Assembly (NCBI RefSeq): GCF_003144115.1
Contig: NW_020312015.1
Location: forward strand, 432,718-496,717
Direction of reading: 5' to 3'
DNA length: 64,000 bases
From: Tilletiopsis washingtonensis
Taxonomy: Eukaryota > Basidiomycota > Exobasidiomycetes > Entylomatales
The position numbers and the translations under genes were made by a program. Each line of letters begins with the position of its first letter. Position 1 is the stretch's first letter. Shown piece after piece: positions 20,601 to 29,811 of this stretch. Below the pieces are notes generated by a model. It saw nothing but the letters and a program-made list of their open reading frames with translations. It ran no database searches and was not told the DNA's origin.

Positions 20601-23600
20601 ACAAGCGCGCCCTGCTCAGCTGCCTCGCGTCGCATGTCGTCTCGTGGCCGTCGCCCGCGGCCCGCCTGGCGCTGCTCGACTTGCTGCGCTCGGTGTCGAC
20701 CACGTCCAAGGTCAAGGATTTGCAGCCGCTCATCGCTGCGCTGGTGCGTCAAAACGCTGGCATGCCGGACGAGGCGTATGCCGCGCTGCTCTTTGCCGCG
20801 TACGACCGCAACTCGCGCACGGCCATCGAAGACGCCAGCTCTGGCGCATGGGCACTCATGCTCGAGGCTCTCGCCAGCCCCGCGGCACTGGTCCAGCGGT
20901 CCGCTGCCAATGCGCTCAAGGATGGCCTCGCGCCGGTGCTGCGCGGCGCCCAGCTGCGGGAGGCGTTCGAGCTGCTCGCCGGCATTGCATCGGACCCGTC
21001 CGCCACGCCCGTGCCCGAGGTCGGCCAAGCGCTCGCCAGCCTGCCACTCGACGCTGCGCTCCTGGTGCCGCTTCTGTCCGATCTGCGCCTCGCGATCTCG
21101 CACGGCGCACTGAGCTCACCGCAGGCCAAGCGCAGCAAGACCAGCCAGGACGGCGACGTGGCCGTCACGCGCAGCGCCGCTGTGCTCACCCGGATGCTGG
21201 AGTCGGCCGTGGGCCGCCCGCTAGAGACATCGGCGGCGCTGCTGGCCGAGCTGTTCGAGGTTCTGCGCATCGCCGTCGAGATGCACACCAGCCGGCTGAT
21301 CGATGCCGAGCTGCTGGTGCAGTCGTCCATGGCCTGCATCGCGCAGGCGTTGGAGCGCGTCGCCAAGCCGGGTCTGGATACCGAGTCCTTCGCGGCGTCC
21401 AGCCCAGAGATCGTGCAGGCGCTGCGCTCCGACACGGTCATCAACGTCGTCAAGACGAGCAGCAACCCGCAGACATTCCACCAGGCGCTGCTGCTGCTCG
21501 CGCTCATCGCCACGCTCGACCCCGAGCCGGTGCTGCACAACGCGATGCCGATCTTTACATTCGTCGGCTCGTCGGTGCTGCAGCGCGACGATGCACTCAG
21601 CTTTGCCGTCGTCGAGCGCACGCTGCGCGCCATCGTGCCGCCGCTTGTCAAGTCGCTCCGCCGCGCCACGGCAGACGCCTCGTACCTGCAGCTGCTGCAG
21701 GCCAGCCGGGCGTTCCTGTGCATCTTCACCGACGCCGCAACGCATGTGCCGCGCCACCGTCGCACATTCTTCTTCCGCCTGCTCGTCGAGGTGCTCGGCG
21801 CCGCCGACTTTCTCGCGCCCACTGCGATGCTGCTGGTCGACCGCTCGGCGCACAAGATCGTCAAGCAGGCGCCGGACGAAGTCGCTGCGACGCTGGCCCT
21901 GCCGCTCTCGCTGCTGCAGCCGCACAGCGCCGCGCTGCGCCTGGCCAGCCTGAACCAGGTGTGGGACGAGGCGCTGCGGCTGTGGGCGCAGCGCGCACGC
22001 GACCCGACGGCCGCGCAGGAGCACCTCTTTCTCGACCCGCTCACGCGCATGGACCTCGAGCACACGGGCAAGCATCCCGAGCCCGCGCGGCGGATCCGTG
22101 CGCTGCTGGCGTACATTGTTGCGGCGATCGACGAGCGCGACCTTCGCGAGGCGCTCGAGGAGGAGAGCGTTCCGGCCGCGATGGAGGCGTTCGTCCAGCG
22201 CGCGCTCTCGCTCGCCAACGTGCCGGACGCTGCGATTGCCGCATCCGCCCGCCAGGCGCTCGGCAGCATGATGGCGCTGGTGCCTGCCGACGTGTTCCTC
22301 GCCGTCGTGTTGGAGCTGCTCGGTGACAAGAGCACGGAGCGGCAGCGCAGCGGCCTCGAGCTGCTTGCTGTGCGCCTTGCCGGCCTGCCTGCCGAAGACC
22401 GCGCCGCTGCAGCTGCGCAGACGCCGCGTGTCATCGACGCTGCGCTCGCAGCACTGCATGGGCCACTGGAAAAGCCTGCGTTGTCCGCGCTGGCGGCGAT
22501 TGCCTCGTCGTGCGTCGCAGCGGAGCAGGCGCCGCTCGCAGCGAGCATCCCCGAGCTGCTCAAGACGGGCGAGCAGGCCCAGCTCGTGCTCAGCCCGCTC
22601 TCGCGGCGCCTCGGCTCGCGGCTCATCCCGCACCTCGCCGCGCTCGTGTCCTTTTGCGTCGAGGCCCCGTCGGTCGGCGCGTTTGGCACGCTGGCCGGCC
22701 TGGTCAGCTCGGTGCCGACGTTTATGGCGACGCACCTCGGCGCCATCGTCTGGCTGTCCGCCACGCCCGCGCTGCAGGCTGCCGATGCGCAGACGAGCGA
22801 GGCCAAGGCGGCGCTCGTCGAGCTGCTCAACGCCTGTGTGCGGCGCATTCCCGCGCTGCAGGTCTTCGAGGCGCTCGCCGCCGTGTGGGATCCGCAGGGC
22901 TCCAAGCACCTGCATCTTGCCGTGCTCGAGCTGCTGCACCGCGTGCTGCGCGCCGGCGACCGCACCGCGATCGCGAGCATCTACAAGCCGGTGTTCCGCT
23001 TCATGCTGCGCGTGCTCGACCTGCGGCGCGACTGCACGCTGTCCGCAGCAGACCTGGCCGCCGTCGAGGACCGCTGCGTGGGCGCCTTTGTGCGCATGGT
23101 GCTCAAGCTCAACGAGACGACGTTCCGCCCGCTCTTTCTGCGCATCTACGACTGGGCTGCGCTGGACCTTGCCGAGGAGGACACGCCGGTCGACGACGCG
23201 GCGCTGTGTGCGCGCCGCCTGGTGCTGTACAAGGTCATCAATGGGCTGCTCGACGCGCTCAAGGGGCTCGTCGCCAATTACTATGCCACGGTGCTCGACC
23301 TCAGCGTGGAGCTGCTCGAGGACGGGCGAGTGCCTGCGCCGCTGCATGCCGCCGTCGTGCAGAGCATCCTCAAGAGCGCGCGCTACGACGAGGGCACTTT
23401 CTGGTCGCCTGTGCGCGTCGCCAAGCTCGTGCCGGTGCTGCTCGCCCGGCTGGCGGGCACCGCGCGCGCCGCCCACGGCGACGCGGTGTCCACCACGTCG
23501 GCGCTCTCGCAGACGCTCGCCGCACTGGCGCTCGCCGTGCCCGACGAGCGCAGCATCAAGCTCATCAACGGCGGCCTGCTCACCAAGGCGCGCCACGAGG

Positions 23601-23815
23601 ACGCGCGCGTCAAGCTCGCCGCGCTCGCGGCCGTGCGCCAGCTGTGGGCGCAGGAGGACCTCGCGCCGACGCTCCTCGGCCTCGTGCCCGAGACGGTGCC
23701 GCACATCAGCGAGCTGCTCGATGCCGACGAGCATGCGGTGCTGGACGCGACGAACGGCGTCGTGACGGCGATTGAGGGCGTGCTGGGCGAGCCGCTCTCG
23801 GCATACCTGCAGTAG
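17622..23815 (+). CDS. UTP10: U3 snoRNP / SSU processome protein Utp10 (HEATR1)
   Basis: Three exons (17622-17998, 18054-18149, 18199-23815) give 2029 residues, the expected size for Utp10/HEATR1. It is a scaffold of the t-UTP part of the small-subunit processome, needed for pre-18S rRNA processing and linked to rDNA transcription. The N-terminus MTSLAAQLSAVRS...ASLF/YLFP-type and the following LALGVNGW-like region match the U3snoRNP10 domain. The middle is a continuous helical HEAT-repeat array. The BP28CT domain lies near residues 1790-1960 (TTFRPLFLRIYDWA). The third exon has a TAGCAG (NAGNAG) acceptor, so the junction may add one Ser. The 5.6-kb last exon is the longest in the window. Confidence 0.95.
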
Positions 23816-23816
23816 T

Positions 23817-23880
23817 GAGGGGGCCAAGTGCTGAGAGGGCCAAGTGGTGAGAGGGCCAAGTGGTGAGAGGGCCAGCACGG
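23817..23880. repeat. 16-bp tandem repeat after UTP10
   Basis: Four units of a 16-bp sequence (GAGAGGGCCAAGTGGT and variants) run from just after the UTP10 stop. They lie in the 140-bp space between the convergent UTP10 and Elongin A-like genes, probably in the 3' UTRs. Confidence 0.85.
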
Positions 23881-23955
23881 GCAGGCTGCAGTGATCCAGC
23901 CGATCACACCTCGGCGGCTCAGCAATGCTATGAATAAAGACAGTGCTTTGCCAAT

Positions 23956-25269
23956 CTAGGGCCGCTTGACGGGGCGGCGCGGCAGAAAGATGCTGGCGGG
24001 GCGAGCAGCCTGCGTCCGTGGCGGCGGCGCTGCCGGCGGCGGCGACGTGCGTGAGCGCTTGACGTCTGGCCCGGGCAGGTCTGGCGCAGGCCGCTTGAGC
24101 ACGGGGCGAGGCGGCGCAGCGCTGGCGCCGCCAAACGTCATGCGCACGCCGCTGGCGCCGAGCGCATCCGACGCGCGCGGCGGCACGATCTGTATCCTCG
24201 CCGCAGCCGCGGCGGCCGGCGAGGGTGCCGAGCCGAAGCGCCGTGCCGACGCTGCCTCGGCGGCCGTGATGCGGTGGTGCGTGCCGGCGCGCGGCTCGGC
24301 CGTCGGGGCGGTCAGGCGCGCAGTCATGACGCTGGCCCTCTTGGCGCGGTTCAGCATGCTCTGCCCGCGGCTCGCCGTGCTGCTACTGCTGCTGCTCGAG
24401 CTCGATGAGCCCCAGCCGCTGCCTCGTCGCGCCCGTGCCTGCGTGGCCGCCATGCGGTCGGCAACGACGATCTGCTTGGCCGCGCGGTCGGCCTTGTGCA
24501 GCTCGAGCTTGGCCTTGAGCCGCGCGCCCATGGCGTCCTTGGCCTCTTGCTCGCGGCCTTTGGTTTTCTGCGGCACGGCGTCAGGCGAGCCCATGCCCCA
24601 TCGCTGCCGCCACGGCAGATGCACCGCCGCTGCCCTCGCAAAAGCGCCTGCTCTGCCCGGCCACTCACAAGATAGTGCTTGCGCCAGCTCCGCGGCGGCT
24701 TGCGCTCATACACGCCCGCCGCCTCTTCTCTCCGCACCGTCGCAAAGTCGGCCAGCGCCAGCTTGCGCCAGAGCTCTTGTGCGTCGCGTCAGCGGAGACC
24801 ACCACGCAGCCACGCCGGACGCACCCTCGGTCGACTCGAGCAGGTGCGGCGACGCCTCCTCGAGCACGACGAGCTGCTCGGCGCGGCAGCTCTCGAGCAC
24901 GGGCTTGGCGATGCGGTACGGCATGTCGCCGATGTCGTCGATGTCTGGTCTGGTCAGCGCAAGCCTGGCGGCGGCCGTGCGGCGTGCTGCTCACATTGCA
25001 GGTTGCGCAGGATGACTGGCCGAGCAGCGTCAGCCTCGGCCTGAGGGCACCTGCTGCACGCACTCACCCCGCAGCGCCATCGACGCCAGGCTCTGGTCCG
25101 TCAGGCGCGGCCGTCTGCGCTCCGGCTCGGGGCTCTCCTCGCGCGAGCCGCTCGCCTGTGGCGCGCGAAAGGCGCCCGGGATCAGCACCGGTGTGTCCGC
25201 GGCCACGGCGCCAGGCGCATGCGTGCCCATCATGCCCGGCGGCTCGGGCGAGCGCTTCCAGTCCTTCAT
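23956..25269 (-). CDS. ELA1: Elongin A-like transcription factor (SIII subunit A)
   Basis: Five exons (25269-25068, 25015-24995, 24944-24825, 24775-24669, 24567-23956) give 353 residues. Joined, residues about 55-160 read LTDQSLASMALR, VILRNLQYIDDIGDMPY, KPVLESCRAEQL and ELWRKLALADF, then SWRKHY. This is the Elongin A pattern: an F-box/BC-box-like first helix, then the D-x-G-x-x-P-Y motif and W-x-x-Y. Elongin A binds Elongin C, stimulates Pol II elongation and helps ubiquitinate stalled Pol II. The C-terminal half is basic, Ser/Ala-rich and poorly conserved, with KRP and KRSR clusters. Exon 2 is a 21-nt microexon; without it the conserved block is lost. The intron before exon 4 appears to use an AAG acceptor, the least certain junction. 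Confidence 0.82.
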
Positions 25270-25835
25270 CACGAGGGCTGGCGGCTGCGCGTAGCAGAGA
25301 TAGGTGGGAGGGATAGGCAAAGAGGGAGGTAGGTGTGGAGGCGTGCAGCAGGAAGCGCCCCTGAGGCGGCAGCGGCAGACAGGCGCGCCGCGGCGCAGCA
25401 GGCAGCCTCCGGCACCCGCGGGGAGGGCGTGGGAACCGCCAGACACAGGCCGGCACAGCATGAGGAAGATGGAAGATGGGGTCAGGATGCTACTGCCTCC
25501 TTGCCATTGCCCCTCTCTGCCTTCCCTTTGCCTTAGACAGTTCCTGTGTTGCCGAGGCATACATGACCCCTGGGCATCTTTGAGCTGGCACCTGAGGCAG
25601 CAACAGCAGATGCAGGCAGTGCAGCATGAGAAAGATGTGCTACTTGGACAGGGGAGCCACTGCAGGCCTGACCTGGGACAGAGCTGCCTTTGGCTGGTGC
25701 AGGAGAGCAGGCTGGACCTGCAGAGGCCGCCCAGAAGTGCCCAGGAGGGCTGCACGGCAGCACGTGCGTAATCTGGCAAGCTCTGAGCCGCAGTCAGTCT
25801 GTATACCATTCCAGAGTCCCTGCCAACATCAAAAG
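25270..25835. other. gene-free stretch with a CpG-poor block (25441-25770)
   Basis: No gene is supported. From about 25454 to 25720 only about two CpG dinucleotides were seen, and only one CGA/TCG, although flanking genes have them every few bases. Two imperfect copies of CAGCATGAGGAAGATG lie at about 25458 and 25622. It reads as decayed repeat DNA of the same kind as 9745-10190. The Elongin A-like promoter must lie in the first 150 bp. Confidence 0.55.
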
Positions 25836-25927
25836 GTCTCACTGGCACAGTTGGCTAGCGCGTGGAGCTGTTATCGACTCGATTCGCAATCACTCCGAGG
25901 TCGTTGGTTCGAACCCAACGTGGGACG
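25836..25927 (+). tRNA. tRNA-Asn (GTT) with an 18-nt intron
   Basis: The acceptor stem GTCTCAC pairs with GTGGGAC, and the discriminator base is G. The D-loop has AGTTGGCTA. The anticodon stem TGGAG pairs with CTCCG once an intron of about 18 nt following position 37 is removed, leaving a loop with C-T-GTT-A. The T-arm is GTTGG-TTCGAAC-CCAAC and carries the B box GGTTCGAACCC. The mature length is 74 nt. Anticodon GTT reads AAC/AAU. The D stem has one A-C mismatch. Confidence 0.88.
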
Positions 25928-25931
25928 ATTC

Positions 25932-25936
25932 TTTTT
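25932..25936 (+). terminator. Pol III terminator of the tRNA gene
   Basis: A run of five T residues lies four bases after the tRNA 3' end, the usual RNA polymerase III stop signal. Confidence 0.75.
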
Positions 25937-26957
25937 GCCCTCCTTTTTGCACCGCGGAAGGCGCGCCTCGATTGCGAATCGGCTGGGCTCTCTTTTGGCT
26001 CCGCGGCGTGACAGACGGCTGAGATCACGTTCTCAAGCCTCTATTGCTCCTTGCGTACCATCTCCGAGCTTGTTAGGCTCTTGCTGTCGAACTCGTTGCC
26101 CTTCCGGGGCGTCTGTGGTCTGCATACTCTGTTCTGCTTACAACGCGTCCCCGGCGCTGCGTGCGTGACGCAAGCGCGGCGGGCAGTCTCCTGGGCGAGG
26201 AAATGATGTCGCCAGCTTCAAAAGTCTTTGATTCTTCCCACGTATCAAGTCATTTTGGTGCCAACTCCATCCCTGCTGGCATCTTGTGGGCCCTGCCGTC
26301 GCTGAAGTCGAGCAGTCGCTGCTTTCGCAGCCAGAAGGGCGCCCAGGCGCGCGACGCCCGCGCGCCGCTCCGTCACCCAGGCGTGGGAACAGCGCGCTTC
26401 GCACCGCGCCCGCCTCAACAGCTCTACGCTCCAGGCCTCGCTGCGGCAAACAGCTCTGCGCTCGGTTACTCCCGTAGCAGCTCTAAGCTGCTGCTGCGGT
26501 TGCAGACGGTCCTGTGCTCCTGCTGTGGCGAAAAGGAGCCCTACTTCTGGTGCCACACACAGCTCTGCGCTTTCTCAGGGGCCGCGGCGATGCGGAACAG
26601 CTCCTCGCTCTCGCTGCGGCGGCATCCGCGCTGAGCTGGGCTAGCTGCTGCGCTTGTGTGTCTCGACAGCCTCTATCTGCGCTTGTGCTGTCGTGTCTGC
26701 TGGCCGCAAGTCGAGCAAGTGCTGCACCATCTGCCTCTTCACGCGGCGAGCAACGCGACGCGCTGCCGCGCGAAGGCGCGCGGCGCGGCGCAGACTGAAC
26801 GGCGTCGTGCGCCCGTGCGCGTTGCTTCTCCGCCGACCACCACCCCCCTGCCGTGCCCCGTCATCGACGTGCCCTGCGCGCGCGGCTCGGCCGCTTCCTG
26901 GCGTCTCGTCCTGGCCAGGCCCAGCGTTTCCATCCGCTACATGCACCGCGCAGCACC
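25937..26957. other. 1-kb gene-free stretch before ARV1
   Basis: No coding or RNA gene could be supported on either strand; codon-like G/C periodicity is absent. The word CAGCTCTGCGCT and close variants recur at about 26418, 26449, 26480 and 26560, and AACAGCTCCTCGCT at 26596, suggesting a degenerate dispersed repeat. GATTGCGAATCG at 25973-25984 is the reverse complement of part of the tRNA intron. The last 150 bp should hold the ARV1 promoter. Confidence 0.45.
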
Positions 26958-28116
26958 ATGACGCCGCGTGCCGCCGAGGCGCTGCCGCAGGCGCCGCTCT
27001 GCATCCACTGCGGCGCACGCGTCGCGAGCCTGTGGCGCAGCTATGGCGCGCCCGCAGCGACGAGCGGTGCCGCAGCCTCGGCGGCGTCCGGCAGTGGCGC
27101 AGGCGCAGAGCGGCGGGCGCGAGCTGCCGAGACGCCCCTGGGCCCCGTCGCGCTGCCGCCGCAAGGCGCACACGTCGTGCTGACGCCGTGCGCGGCGTGC
27201 GAGAAGGGCCACGCGGGCGCAGATGCGTACGTCGAGGGCGAGTGGGGCGGCGTCGGCCTAGACCTTGTGAGTGCGACGGCGGCAAGGCCAGGCTGGCCAT
27301 TTGGCCTCGTGGAGAATGCACGTCTGCCTCGCTGTCGGTCTGTCCATCGAACGGGGCGAGCGGCGCCTCCGCTCACCCCTCTCGCAGCTGCTCGTGCGTC
27401 CGTCGGCATACCGGCATCTGCTCTTCAACCGCCCGTGGCTGGCCGGCGCCGGCGTCTCGCATGCGACGCTGCTGCGGCACGGCCTCGCGCTGGGGCTCGT
27501 CGATGCGTGTGCGTTGGCCGCGCGTCCCTCTCTCGCTCGCTGCGACTGCACTGACGCCTGCGTGCAGTCCTGCAGTGGCGCGCACAGCCTGCGCCGCTGC
27601 CCGCACTGCTGGCCTCGTTCGGCGAGCACGCCGCCGCGCGGCTGCTGGCGCTGGCGCTGCGGCACGGCGCGCTGCATGTGCTCGTCGGCCTGCTGCTGCG
27701 GCGCATCTGCAAGAGTGCCTCGTGCGTGATGCGGCAGGGCAAACGCACGCGCCACCGCTGATGCCCCCTGCCAGACACCGCAGGCAGGCGCTGCGCCAGG
27801 CACATGCAGCGCTGCAGCTCGCGTCGCTGGCGCCGCTGAGCCTGCTCGTGCTGCTGTACCTCTGGCGGCCGCGCGACGCGGCGCCCGGCACGCCGCCGAG
27901 TCTCGGCGAGCTGAGCACGCGCACGCTGCTCGGCGGTCTCAGCGCGGGTGTGGGACTGGGCGGTGAGTGGCAGTGCGAGGAAGGCAGTTGCGTTGGCTGA
28001 CCTCCCTGCCAGTCGTGATCCCGCGGCGCGCGCCGTACACGAGTGTGATCCTCTGCGCCGTGTACCTGCTCGAGGCGTACAGCCTGGCGCACCTGACGAG
28101 GAATGCATGGCATTGA
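26958..28116 (+). CDS. ARV1: Arv1 sterol/GPI-anchor homeostasis protein
   Basis: Five exons (26958-27266, 27388-27508, 27568-27721, 27775-27962, 28013-28116) give 291 residues. The N-terminal Arv1 homology domain has a zinc-finger-like C-I-H-C-G...L-T-P-C-x2-C pattern. The second cysteine pair is separated from the first by about 40 Ala/Arg-rich residues, more than usual. YVEGEWGGVGLDLLLV, PSAYRHLLFNRPW and several hydrophobic segments (about 150-291) follow, matching the multi-spanning ER protein. Arv1 is an ER membrane protein affecting sterol distribution, sphingolipid levels and GPI synthesis. Its stop codon is 18 bp from that of the convergent NECAP-type gene, so their 3' UTRs must overlap. 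Confidence 0.87.
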
Positions 28117-28134
28117 CACTGTGCTCTGCGGCCC

Positions 28135-29551
28135 TCACGCCCGGCGGCCCGGCGGCGGCGGCGGCAGCAGGCCTCCGCCGGCGCCAAAGGCAGGCGCGCC
28201 GGCGGTGGCCGCCGGCTTGTCCTTCCGCCGCGCCGCGGCGCCCGGCAGCTTGACGGCAAACGTCTGGCCGGCCTTGAGGCTGTAGTCGGTGCCCTGCGGC
28301 GGCGCGTGCGGCGACGGCCCGGCCTCCTCGGCGGCGGCGGGCGAGGCAGCGGCGCGCGCGCGCCTGGGAGGCCGATCATCAGCGGGAGACAGAGACGCAT
28401 GCGAGGAGCACACGCACTTCGTCCAGTCCTGCAGCGCGACGTTGAAGTCGAAGGCGTCGGAGCGGTCGAGGAACTGCGCGTGGGTGGTCAGTAGGGAGCC
28501 GTGGCGAGCCCGGCGAAGAAGCGAGATGCGCGAAGCCGCCAGGGCTTTGCGAAGTGCCTGCATCGCGTATGCTGGCCCTCGCTTCCTCCCTTCGACGCCT
28601 CTGGTGCCCCAGCCGTCTCGTGTCGCGCTGCCGCCGCGCCGCACCCCTCACCCTCCCCCCCCNNNNNNNNNNNNNNNNNNNNNNNNNNNNNNNNNNNNNN
28701 NNNNNNNNNNNNNNNNNNNNNNNNNNNNNNNNNNNNNNNNNNNNNNNNNNNNNNNNNNCGGCGGGGGCGCTCCAGGGCTCCTCGCTACTCACGCCCATGC
28801 CGACAAACGCGCGCCGTCCATCCTCGCCCTGCACACGCAGCACAAAGTAGCGGCTCGAGTCGAGCACGGGCTCGACGGCCGTGCCGTCTGCGTCGTACGG
28901 CGCGCGCGCAAAGAGCTCGCCTGCGCGCGCGTGCCGCATGCGTCAGCCGCGGTCGAGTGCGCAGGGCGGAGGGGGGGCGAGGCGCACCGCTGTCGCCGTC
29001 CTCGAGCCGGATGCTGCACGCGGCGCCGTGCTCGACGATGCGCAGACGGCCCTTCCACAGAAATGCCTGGATGCGGCATGTGAGCGTGTGCTGCAGTACG
29101 GGGCAAAAGGTGGCGCGCACCTCCATGTCGCCCCACTCGGCCGCCTTGTAGCCGGCCAGCGAGGCGCGTGGCGGCCTGGTGAGGCGTGTCAGCGTGGGGC
29201 TGGCTAGCACGAAGAGACGCTCCGTGCTCTGCAGAGAAGCGCGTGCTGTCCCGCGACCATTGTGCAGTCCACACGAAGAGCAGTGATGCCGCAGAGCTGC
29301 GTCGCCTGCTCTGCATCGTCGGCCGGCGTGCGTGGGCCTGGCGCCTCAGCTGGCGCCGCGAGGCTGTCCGCCAGTCCGGCAGCTGCTGTCGGCGCCGATC
29401 CGCGTGGCGCGCCGCGTGGCGCTCTGCTCTCGCGGCGCACGCACACCTTGTACACAAAGCACTCGCGCGCAACGAAGAGGAGCGCATCGATGGGCGCGTC
29501 GGCGGGCGGCGGTGCTGCTGCTGCAGTGGCAGGGGCGGAGGAGGAGGCCAT
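28135..29551 (-). CDS. NECAP-type adaptin-ear-binding coat protein (DUF1681)
   Basis: Five exons (29551-29445, 29175-28988, 28920-28793, 28473-28418, 28363-28135) give 235 residues. The PHear-type fold is recognisable: [68 protein letters not shown] and the hallmark [12 protein letters not shown]. The C-terminal tail is Ala/Pro-rich. NECAPs bind the AP-2 ear and help clathrin-mediated endocytosis. The joined exon 3/4 junction reads [14 protein letters not shown], so the assembly gap lies wholly in intron 3 and no coding sequence is missing. The last intron (54 nt) is in frame, so its retention would also be readable. Exon 1's donor choice is the weakest point. Confidence 0.85.
28663..28758. 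other. assembly gap (96 N)
   Basis: A run of 96 undetermined bases begins after an eight-base C run, a likely cause of the break. It falls in the third intron of the NECAP-type gene. Confidence 0.99.
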
Positions 29552-29811
29552 GATGAGCGGCGGCGGTGATGGTGGAGAAGAAGCTGCGTGGCGGCGCTTG
29601 GGCCACCTGCGCCATGCGCGCCGTGTGCTTGGCTAGCGCGCGCGTCTTGGCCGCCCCTGCGCCCTTCGCGCCTTGCTTCTCTCCTCCACACCCGCCGCTG
29701 CATCCGCCTCTCCTCAACAGGCGCCCGTCACCTGCGTCTAACGTCTGGCCCGTGGAGCACCCCATGCGTGCAGTGTGCGTCGCTCGTACGCACGCACTGG
29801 CAGCACGCAGC
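29552..29811. promoter_or_regulatory. bidirectional promoter, NECAP-type gene and APP1
   Basis: The divergent starts are 260 bp apart. A CT-rich stretch (about 29660-29715) lies on the APP1 side. An in-frame ATG at 29764 could extend App1 by 16 residues. Confidence 0.5.

Noticed and set aside
18341-23878. Several long minus-strand open frames (743-920 residues) across UTP10
   Set aside because: They overlap the conserved HEAT-repeat protein, have Arg/Gln/Ala-rich shadow composition and no splice or promoter logic.
26654-28000. A 448-residue continuous frame across the ARV1 locus
   Set aside because: Only its last part coincides with ARV1 exon 4. The rest reads introns and other frames and lacks the Cys motif of Arv1.
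28663-28758. Concern that the N gap removes NECAP coding sequence
   Set aside because: The flanking exons join to a continuous family motif ([14 protein letters not shown]), so the gap is intronic.
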